A DNA stretch of 15,775 nucleotides from Brachionus koreanus (taxonomy: Eukaryota > Rotifera > Eurotatoria > Ploima > Brachionidae). Shown piece after piece: positions 9,300 through 15,775 of the stretch. The position numbers and the translations under genes are program-made. The stretch is taken from contig PJRA01000196.1 of the NCBI GenBank assembly GCA_016987375.1, positions 1,811,372 through 1,827,146 on the forward strand, in the 5' to 3' direction. The notes under the pieces are model-generated. The model worked only from the letters and a program-made list of their open reading frames with translations. It was not told the DNA's origin and ran no database searches. How positions within the stretch are numbered: position 1 is the stretch's first letter; the number at the start of each line of letters is the position of its first letter.

Positions 9300-9570
9300 T
9301 TGTCCATTTACTTATGCATCACCCGTTAGATCTCCACATATCCTTCTTGTTTTTAAACTTGATAATTTCATGTATATAACCTGTAAGTACAGGTACTAAC
9401 TGCATCGCTTTACGCTTTACATTTCTATCACATTTATATCTTTTTCTTAGTATGGACACCAAGAACTGATGGCATATTCCAAATGACTTCTTACAAGTGA
9501 ACTGTAAAATAGCCTTATTACTTTTCTTGTTGGAAATTTAAAAGATCTACGGATTTTAACATCTCCTGTA
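9300..9570 (-). pseudogene. CR1-type LINE ORF2 fragment (C-terminal side of the reverse transcriptase)
   Basis: On the minus strand an open stretch from about 9566 reads GDVKIRRSFKF, then VIRLFYSSLVRSHLEYAISS and WCPY, ending at a stop. Beyond the stop the frame goes on with EKDINVIE and then, with changes, RRICGDL and VNG. This matches the region after the polymerase domain of CR1-like LINEs, whose family pattern is LYKSLVRPHLEYA, then W.PY, then KDI..(L/I)E..QRRATK..P and a final RRxRGDL...YK..NG. It has at least two stops and a frameshift in the QRRATK region. It lies between two DNA transposons of the opposite strand, with neither the catalytic motifs nor the C-terminal tail attached. Confidence 0.85.
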
Positions 9571-9667
9571 TGTTAAAAAAAAATGAAATTGAATACTCTT
9601 CTAAATTATACTGTTTAAATGTTTGTTTATTTATTTCTAAAAAATTTTATGAACTGAAAACTTTAAA

Positions 9668-10376
9668 ATGAAAATTTTGGTACTCTTACGTAATTATTGG
9701 AAAAAAGACCTATCAGCAACAACATTAACTCGTGAAATATGTCTAGGTGAAAATATGCTTAAAGTAAGAAGGTTACAAGATTAATTCTAAAAAAAATTTT
9801 TTATGGTGATACGAGCCGTCAGATGAAGAAGGGGTTAAGTAGACTAACCTTTCTCGATCATAATGCTCTACGTATGGATTAGAACAGAAATCAATGGTTA
9901 GACCCATTTCAAACAGCTCAGTCAGTCATGAAAAGAGGATGCTTTAATTAATAGGTGATGTTGTGTGTTTGGCAGAATTTCAAAGAGGTAACACACTTAA
10001 AGCTGGTTACTAATGGACGTGCTATAAATGCAGAACCTTATTCTGAAAGATAAGAACGAATGAATTCTTCACTTCAAGTAAAATATCCCTCGACCGAAAG
10101 TTAGGTTTGTTTCTTTAACATATCGCTTGATCTAATAAAGCTAGATGAACAATGGAAAAATAGAATAACTGGAAGGAATCGGAATCGAATCTTTCTCCTT
10201 CTGATTATCATTTCTTTCTCTTAATGGCTCATTTTGTTAGATTACTGCATTTTACTGACCAAGACCAAGTTGTATTAGATGTTTGTGAGTATTTTGGGTT
10301 CAAGAGAGGAATTGATCTAATGGCTAAAATATAGCTTAAGACTTTACAGCATAATGGTTTAAATTTTGATGATTAG
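9668..10376 (+). pseudogene. Mariner transposase pseudogene (DD34D type), multiply broken
   Basis: The plus strand begins MKILVLLRNYWKKDLSATTL and TREIC, the first helix-turn-helix of mariner transposases. Later segments in shifting frames are SRLTFLDHNALRMD (second DNA-binding part), VWQNFK with NGRAINAEPYSE (catalytic domain), and SPSDYHFF followed by MAHFVR (the third catalytic Asp of DD34D, at 10203-10205). It ends with KTLQHN and LNFDD before TAG at 10374-10376, the usual C-terminus. TAA replaces the Trp after RLQD. The first catalytic Asp region (GDEKW) and the second (DNARPHT) are deleted or unrecognisable. The remnant is about 0.7 kb against roughly 1.0 kb for an intact gene. I could not recognise terminal inverted repeats. 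Confidence 0.9.
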
Positions 10377-10455
10377 ATAATTTTTTATTGATAAATAAAA
10401 AAAAAAAATCGCAAAATTTTTTGATACCGAGACAAGAAGCATATTGACACTAATT

Positions 10456-10614
10456 TAACGTAAACGCTCGATTTTTAAGACATGTAATCCTATGGCATAA
10501 TGCACAATAATGACATGTTCTTTATTTCGAAAATCCAGCTTTTTCGAGCATATTTTAAGTGCATTTTTTTTAATTTTATTTATGACATGTCTTAAAAATC
10601 GAGCTATTACGTCA
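10456..10614. repeat. 159-bp inverted-repeat element (MITE-like fold-back)
   Basis: The arms at 10466-10485 and 10585-10604 are 20 bases and perfectly complementary (left arm starts GCTCGATTTTTAAGACATGT). The match extends outward with three mismatches to 30-base arms (10456-10485 and 10585-10614). Inside, a second complementary pair AATGCAC / GTGCATT keeps the structure nested. Short non-coding elements with terminal inverted repeats are typical miniature transposons (MITEs). It starts 80 bases after the mariner remnant but shares no evident sequence with it. I saw no clear target-site duplication. Confidence 0.7.
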
Positions 10615-11300
10615 TTCAAAAATTTGATTGAAAACCTTAAGGGCTCTTTCTAAGCTGCATTTTCTCTAAATGAAAGCCAATTGGCATGAATAAAATTGGA
10701 TGTAAGCTGTTCAAGATACTAATTTTTTTATCTTAAGATTAATTTCAAAATTTTATTAATTTTATACAGAAAAAATTTTAAAAAGACCGAATAACTTAAA
10801 AAAATAAAACCTTAATAGAGCTTTAATAAAATAAAGTCAACTCTTATCGGTCCAAGAGTGAGACAAGAACGACTTCAGTTTATTTTTTTAAATAAAAAAT
10901 TTTTTAAAAAACAATAATTTTATTTTGCTAAAAAATTTCCATTTTATTGGTTAGTTTGTTTTATTTATCTCATATTAAATAACTTTCTATAAAAATATGG
11001 CTTATATGCATTCCAGAGATATGTTTAAAACACACACATCACACTTATTATTGAGCAAACAGCATCTTTTGTTTTTTGGATCTTGACTTTACAGAGACAT
11101 ACTTTTAGACCCAAAATTTTTTGTTTTTTGACCTCACAAATGCCAAAAATAAATATTTTTTACGTAACCATGAAGTAATTTTTGAAAAATTTTTAGGGTG
11201 AAAAAAACGCGTTGTTTAAAAAAATTAACGTGATTTTAAGTGACTGGTCTTTTCATCAAAGCTCTGACTTGTACATCTTTTAAATCTCTTTCTGAATTTA
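10615..11300. other. A+T-rich non-coding stretch
   Basis: No coding content is recognised. Two short direct repeats of the type TTTTGTTTTTTGG / TTTTGTTTTTTGA occur near 11068 and 11121. Nothing else is supported. Confidence 0.5.
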
Positions 11301-11605
11301 CAAGGTGTTTCAGGGTGTGTCGGGATAAATCAAAAGTGTGTAATGGTGTTAAGTAAACCGAAAAAATATACGATGATATCTCACAGAAGATTTTTTCCAA
11401 AGAGAAAACAAGCATGATTTAATGAAAGAGCAGGTCCAGATTATCAATAAAACACTTAAAAATACAGAAAAAAAACTCTCAATTTAGCCTAAAAAATCAC
11501 TGTTTGTCTTAATTGATGCAAAAAATTGGTGTATGTGTTTAAAGGAATCTCATTCCAGCATAGAATTCTAAAAAGATTGATGTTATTTTTCTCTTTTAAG
11601 ACATT
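11301..11605 (-). mobile_element. 3' end of a second Tc1-like element (transposase tail plus probable terminal repeat)
   Basis: On the minus strand, near 11605-11480, a frame reads NLFRILCWNEIPLNTYTNFL and HQLRQTVIF. The WNEIPLxTxxNL pattern followed by VI is the C-terminal signature of Tc1-like transposases (WxxIPxxxxxNLVxSMxxRxxxVI). About 150 bases further along is ACACTTTTGATTTATCCCGA followed by CACACCCTG (11340-11311). It resembles the terminal inverted repeats of Tc1-like elements and sits where one is expected. No partner repeat on the 5' side is visible and the rest of the transposase is gone. The transposase call rests on one motif and is moderate; the terminal repeat is an inference. 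Confidence 0.5.
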
Positions 11606-12228
11606 ATTCTATCATAACTTGTCTGAAAATTTGAAAAACAAATTATTAAAAAAAGACTCAAGAAATTATATGCAATTTTTTATAATTTAAACAATAGTGA
11701 AAACCTAATAGAACTAATAGCAAAATCAAATAGTGGAGAAAAAACGTTTGGGTTTTTTTACTCAAGATTGATAAACAGCTTTGTGATCAATGTTGAAATT
11801 TACAACATTTTAGCTTCCTATATACAAAAATATAAATTTAGTTTTTATAGAAAAAGATTTGATTTAAATTTTTCGATGTTTAATTTATTTAATTAGTCAA
11901 AAATATTATTTTATTTTTATAATCAATTAACTTTTTTATACTAATTAAATAAATGAAGTGTTTATCAGTCTTTTAGACAAGGGCACTAGCTTGTTGATTA
12001 GTTTTGAAATAATAGAAAAAAAAAACATTTAATCAATTTTTATAACTAATTTATTGATTTGTTAGCTTAATTTATAATTTTTGGATTGAAAAATTTAGTA
12101 AAAATAAACTAATAATTAATAATTTTATGGAAAAAAATAACTCTTGAAATAATTCTTTATTATATTTGCAAAATATCCCCGTTTTTTTAATTTCACATTT
12201 AGCGGAAATATTTGTTTTTTAACGCTGC
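11606..12228. other. A+T-rich non-coding stretch with a 15-base inverted repeat
   Basis: No coding content. Perfect 15-base arms at 11883-11897 and 11940-11954 (ATTTATTTAATTAGT and its complement) flank a 42-base loop. The arms are almost all A/T, so chance is a fair explanation. Confidence 0.5.
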
Positions 12229-12256
12229 GCCAAAACTCAAAAATTCAGCTTTGGCA
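12229..12256 (+). repeat. 28-base repeat, left copy of an inverted pair
   Basis: This matches the reverse complement of 13465-13492 at 27 of 28 positions (the core includes ATTCAGCTTTGGCA). The pair is about 1.2 kb apart, pointing at each other, with a LINE remnant and two palindromes between. It may be the terminal repeats of a composite or older element, or two copies of one dispersed repeat. Confidence 0.6.
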
Positions 12257-12371
12257 AAAGATTTCAATTTTGTGCAAACTTGTTTTCAAAAGAATTATAC
12301 CAAATTTTTGAGTACAACTTTATTTGCCTTAAAGGGAATTTCTAAAAAAAATTTTAAAAAATTAATTTAAA

Positions 12372-12850
12372 ACATGTAGAGTGTTTGTAATAAAGAAAAC
12401 AACTGTTAATGCCAGGGGTATACAAGGGGGGTTAACAACCAACCTTGAAGACTTAGATTTTGCGGATGATCTGGTGTTAATATCTAGTACAGAAGAACAT
12501 ATGCATATGAAAACACAAGATTTAGCGAACAATGCTAGACCAACTGGACTCGAAAAAAATGTGGCCAAAACGAAAGTTGTGTGCATAAACACTAAATTGG
12601 ACACCCCGATCACCATTGATGATTCACAAGTCGAGTGTGTAAACGAATTTACATAGTTAGGAAGCACCATTAGTACAACAATGGGTTAGGGTCTAACCCA
12701 AATTCTGAACTATACAAAAGAACAAATTCAGAGCCATTAAGTCAATGCATTAAGAACAAATGATTGCGATGGCTTGGACACATACTTAGAATGAAAGAAA
12801 AAAGAATATGAAAAAAGGCCCTTCAATGGACACCACAAAGGCGACGTTAG
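12372..12850 (+). pseudogene. LINE reverse transcriptase remnant with a large internal deletion
   Basis: The open part (12381-12656) reads VFVIKKTTVNARGIQ, then LEDLDFADDLVLISS with the catalytic FADD at 12459-12470, then LDTPITID and VECVNEFT. This matches LINE proteins with the pattern ARGIQW...LDDLDFADDLALLS...KTKVM.IN...V..FTYLGS. The Tyr of FTYLGS is now TAG and LGSTIS continues after it. A few dozen bases later, in another frame, come TNSEPLSQCIKNK, a stop in place of Trp, LRWLGHILRMKEK and KALQWTPQRRR. That is the C-terminal tail (RWLGH.LRM...AL.W.PQGKR). Roughly 150-200 codons that normally lie between these blocks are missing. Its type differs from the CR1/Jockey-like fragments elsewhere in the window. 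The exact clade is not assigned. Confidence 0.88.
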
Positions 12851-13076
12851 GTAGGGTTAGGGTAGCTGCTTACGGCCAAAAAAACATCCATGTCTCGATA
12901 AAAAATTCAAATTTTTGATCTTGTTTTATTTTATTCAAATCCACGGATGAAAAAATTCTTACAAATTTTTATATTATTTTTTGATTTTTTTACATTAATT
13001 TATGTAATTTTATATTAAATAAAATTATCTGTAAGAAAATGTTATTCCTTTTTTTTCTTAAATACAATTCAATCTT

Positions 13077-13134
13077 ACGTGAGATTACGTTTACTTACCA
13101 CCCTGTGTTTAGGTAAGTTTATGTAATCTTACGT
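13077..13134. repeat. Imperfect palindrome, 23-base arms
   Basis: The arms at 13077-13099 and 13112-13134 are complementary at 19 of 23 positions and flank a 12-base centre. They carry repeated TTACG and CTTACC words. The structure is immediately followed by a second, perfect palindrome. Two adjacent stem-loops with shared TTACG motifs suggest a fold-back or MITE-type element rather than chance. Confidence 0.6.
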
Positions 13135-13139
13135 TATAT

Positions 13140-13175
13140 TGGGTAAAATTACGTAAAAAGTCGTAATTTTACCCA
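13140..13175. repeat. Perfect palindrome, 14-base arms
   Basis: TGGGTAAAATTACG at 13140-13153 is exactly complementary to 13162-13175 across an 8-base loop. The presence of GGG/CCC at the ends makes it more than an A/T coincidence. It lies 5 bases after the preceding palindrome. Confidence 0.7.
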
Positions 13176-14714
13176 TTCTCCTGTTTTCGTAAAAACACTG
13201 TTTTAATTTATTAGTAAAAAACTGAAAACATTATTATAATATTGCTGCTCTCAATATTAATTTAAAATTTTAAATATTTTTTCTTTTTTATTCTGATTTT
13301 ACTGCTGCATGAAATTTTAAAATTCGAATAAAAATCCTAGTTCAAAATTTCAGAAAAATTGAATTTTAAATTTTATGCACAATTAATTCCTGAAAAACTT
13401 GTTTTAAAGCATACGTCTCAAGTTGAAAGAATTATAAAATGGATTGAATGGTAAATGGTGCATGTGCCAAAGCTGAATTTTTGATTTTTGGCAATTATTC
13501 ACTTTTGACTTATAAAAATGAAACCAATGTCAAAAAATTTAATGCTCTACCGATTTTGAAAATTAATTTAAATTATTTATGTTTTATGTGTATGATTTTT
13601 TAGAAGAATTTTCTCAAATTTTCTAGAAGCAATGTAAAAGTCTATTTCGAATTAATTATTTATTTAAGTTTATTTGAATGAACAAATTTGAAAATAGTAA
13701 TTTCAAGTAGAATTTTAAAAATTGGTCGACATTACAATTCAGTAGATAATTAATATCAAGTTTCTTAGCATCGCTTAATATCTTTCAGTTGAGTGGAATT
13801 GAATTTTGAACTTATAAAATAATTTTAAATTTCTTTGAATTTTATTATTTTTGGCTCGATTCCATTTTAAAAATTTAGCGATGAATAGACAGTTTATTTT
13901 TTAATTTACGTTAATAAAAAATGAAATGATGCTTTTCAAATTTAAATATTCTATTCAAAAACCTGTTCATACTTACTTTGATTTTTTTTTCAGGTATTTT
14001 TTTTTGTTAAGCTCAGCTTTTAAAGTTAAAAACAAACTTATTAAAAAAAATATTTTCAATTGAAAATCTTGAAAATTTGTTGCTTTAGAAAAGTCACATT
14101 GGCTACAAGAAATAAAAATATAGATGATATTTTTAATTTTAATTAAAATAGAATAGTTTTGACTAAAAGCTTGAAAAAAGTATCGTTTTGGTCTGATTGT
14201 TATATTTTTTTCAATTTTGAATGCTTCTAAATTTTAGATTTTTGTAAAAGAAAGAATTTGGAGGGCAATCAGTAAATTTTTTCCTGAGAGTTTTCTTTTT
14301 ATTCTTTTGTTAGACCATGGATTGTATTTTTCTATAGATAGAATCTAGAATTTAACTTAATGGAAACTTAGCTAAACTTTCAGCAATCTTCAAGTTGAAT
14401 AAAATTAATTTTTAGTTTAAATTTTTTTAATTAATACCGTAACAAATTAAAATAGGTTCTTTTATTAAGCGTTAAATTAGATAATATTTTTTATCTTCAA
14501 AAGCTTAAAATATTAAACGAATTGAAGGATAATGATTTAATGATTTTTTTAAATTGAAATATTCAAATTCAGAGCTCATTTATCTGTGGAAATTTTTTTT
14601 TTTAGAAAATGTTGTATTATCTTTTTTGAGTTTGTTTGTTACACACTAAGAGGCTTTATGTTGCATCATTTCTTAGACATGTTAAAATATGATAGTTCAG
14701 GAAAAAAGTAGAAA
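13176..14714. other. A+T-rich non-coding stretch
   Basis: Apart from the repeat copy at 13465-13492 I see no gene, RNA or transposon motif on either strand. Stops are frequent in all frames. Confidence 0.55.
13465..13492 (-). repeat. 28-base repeat, right copy of an inverted pair
   Basis: Reverse complement of the copy at 12229-12256 with one mismatch (A for C at the eighth position). No further similarity extends outward or inward from the pair. Confidence 0.6.
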
Positions 14715-14873
14715 TTGTAAGATAGAAATTACACAATGGAATAAAATATTTTTTATATCGTGATTCGAAACCTTCTTTATATTATTCCAGCAGTCTGACG
14801 ACCAACTCAAAAAGTCGATTCGAGACTGTTAGTCGTTTAAGCTTGATGAAGTATTGTATTTCAGCTTTAAAAT
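14715..14873 (-). pseudogene. LINE ORF2 C-terminal fragment, copy A
   Basis: The minus strand reads ILKLKYNTSS, then KLKRLTVSNRLFEL, then KEGFESRYKKYFIPLCNFY. This is the late ORF2 region of CR1/Jockey-type LINEs: (I/L)YKLxYxTPS, HEAYNKLKLxTVSNRLFEL and an LxxxYKxGFxSR block. Between KYNTSS and KLKR a block present in copy B (SNIMYHEAFN) is missing, and a TAA interrupts the frame. Only about 50 codons survive. It is clearly related to copy B to the right, in the same orientation. Confidence 0.78.
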
Positions 14874-15149
14874 AGATTTAAGTTCAAAATAACTTGTATT
14901 TTTTTAATGTTATTTTTTTTTTTTTATTTATTTGTTTTCTGTACCGAGCTAATGCTCCTCAAGATTAAAAAATAAAAAATTTAAAATCATAATAAAGTTA
15001 TAAAGAATAAAATAAAATTGAAAAATAAAAATAATAAAAGAAAAAAAAATAAGTAAAACAGGTTAAAATAAACTGAAATTTAAAAGAGATACTGAAATGC
15101 AGTGTTTTACATAGTTGAAGCTTCAGAAAAAAAAAGAAATAATAAGTTA
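14874..15149. other. A-rich spacer between two LINE fragments
   Basis: No coding content. On the plus strand it is rich in A runs and AAATAAA-like words from 14965 to 15055. It could include the decayed 3' end of copy B, but no clear poly(A) boundary or target-site duplication is visible. Confidence 0.4.
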
Positions 15150-15650
15150 GTAATTACACAATGAAGTCGGGTGCTCGATATATCTTGATTCGAAACCCGC
15201 CTTGTATTCTATCATCAGTCTGATAATCAATGGAATGGAATTACTCAGTCATGTCTCAGCTCAAAAAGTTGATTCGAGACTGTTGGTAATTTAAGTTTAT
15301 TAAAAGCCTCATGATACATGATATTGGAGAGAGTATCATAAATTAATCTACATCGTTACATCTGAGTGCTGTATTCTGATTTTTTTTTAATTTTTTTGAT
15401 ATTTTTTTCTGAAAATGAATTCAAGCAAGGAAAAGAATAGTCCAGGATTGATCCAACTAAAGATTTATAAAGGTTTCCTAACTTTTTTTGATCAAGATCC
15501 CGTTTTTTTTGTTTGACAGTATCTTATATAGATTTAGTCTTGTATTGCAACGTCTTTTAATCTGGTTAACAAGTAGATTAAAATTTAGTTTAGAATCAAA
15601 CTTAATAATTAGAAACTTAATTTCTTTTTGGCTTTCTAACGGGAGAGGCA
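15150..15650 (-). pseudogene. LINE ORF2 C-terminal fragment, copy B
   Basis: On the minus strand the fragment starts near 15650 with LPLESQKEIKFL and KFDSKLNFN, then NQIKRRCNTRLNLYKILSNK. This is the thumb region after the polymerase domain of CR1/Jockey-type LINEs (FLGIxFDxKLxFxxHVxxIxxRCxxRLNxLKxLS). After a frameshift a degraded block related to IYKSLIGSILDYS leads into CLNSF. Then come LIYDTLSNIMYHEAF and NKLKLPTVSNQLFEL, a stretch with several stops, VSNQDISSTRL and HCVIT. The catalytic FADD motif lies beyond the match and is absent. The frame has at least five stops and one frameshift. The overlap with copy A covers the last 50 or so codons. Confidence 0.85.
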
Positions 15651-15775
15651 AAAATTAAAAGTGAATAACTCAAAAAATAAAAATGATATTAAGTTATGGT
15701 TTTTTTTTATAAGGTAAAGAATTTATTTTTTAATAGAATTATGATTTTTAAATAATGAAAAAACTCCATCGTGAC
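15651..15775. other. A+T-rich end of window
   Basis: Copy B of the LINE might extend into this part in degraded form, but no motif can be read. Confidence 0.3.

Noticed and set aside
9217..9399. 60-codon plus-strand frame across the N gap.
   Set aside because: It depends on the unknown bases and overlaps a clear minus-strand LINE fragment.
12362..12670. 102-codon minus-strand frame.
   Set aside because: It is the antisense shadow of the LINE reverse-transcriptase remnant, whose plus-strand frame has the FADD motif.
14760..15300. GATTCGAAAC and GATTCGAGAC words resembling a tRNA or SINE B box.
   Set aside because: No A box at the right distance and no cloverleaf pairing; the bases are explained as LINE codons (VSNR and similar) read on the minus strand.
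1..15775. Search for CRISPR arrays, rRNA, tRNA, bacterial operons and phage genes.
   Set aside because: No regularly spaced repeats, no tRNA fold and no prokaryotic gene signals; the window is animal-type nuclear DNA.

Overview
The window looks like nuclear DNA from a small-genome invertebrate animal. It is strongly A+T-rich, by eye about three quarters A/T or more, with many long A and T runs. It carries one intact animal-type secreted matrix-protein gene and many decayed animal transposons. There are no bacterial operons, Shine-Dalgarno sites, rRNA or tRNA genes, or CRISPR arrays. The base composition, the intron-free gene and the transposon types would suit a monogonont rotifer such as Brachionus. 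That is an inference only: other A+T-rich invertebrates, Hydra for example, are not excluded.

Left part (1-3940). Fragments of mobile-element genes lie in non-coding DNA. They are the C-terminal end of a Tc1-like transposase on the minus strand (1-197), a LINE reverse-transcriptase remnant on the plus strand (359-823) and the C-terminal tail of another LINE on the minus strand (3749-3937). A short near-perfect hairpin sits at 2499-2545.

Centre (4879-5963). The only intact gene is a minus-strand, uninterrupted 317-codon reading frame for a testican/SPOCK-like secreted calcium-binding protein. It has a signal peptide, a partial follistatin-like cysteine module, an extracellular calcium-binding (EC) domain with two complete EF-hand loops, and a thyroglobulin type-1 domain. 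The Kazal module expected between the first cysteine cluster and the EC domain is absent, and so is the acidic, glycosaminoglycan-bearing tail. A canonical AATAAA follows the stop codon.

Right part (8700-15650). This is a transposon graveyard. In order it holds a Tc1-like transposase with an internal deletion and a one-base frameshift (+), ending at a 4-N assembly gap; a LINE fragment (-); a mariner transposase pseudogene (+); a 159-bp inverted-repeat element resembling a MITE; the 3' end of another Tc1-like element (-); an internally deleted LINE reverse transcriptase (+); two adjacent palindromes; and two same-strand LINE C-terminal fragments (-) about 0.3 kb apart. A 28-base inverted repeat pair at 12229 and 13465 encloses the LINE remnant and the palindromes.

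The genes do not form a pathway. The testican-like gene is an isolated host gene, and the rest is broken mobile DNA, none of which could make a working enzyme as it stands. The most unusual item is the Kazal-less, intron-free testican-like gene. I see no sign of an undescribed multi-gene system.
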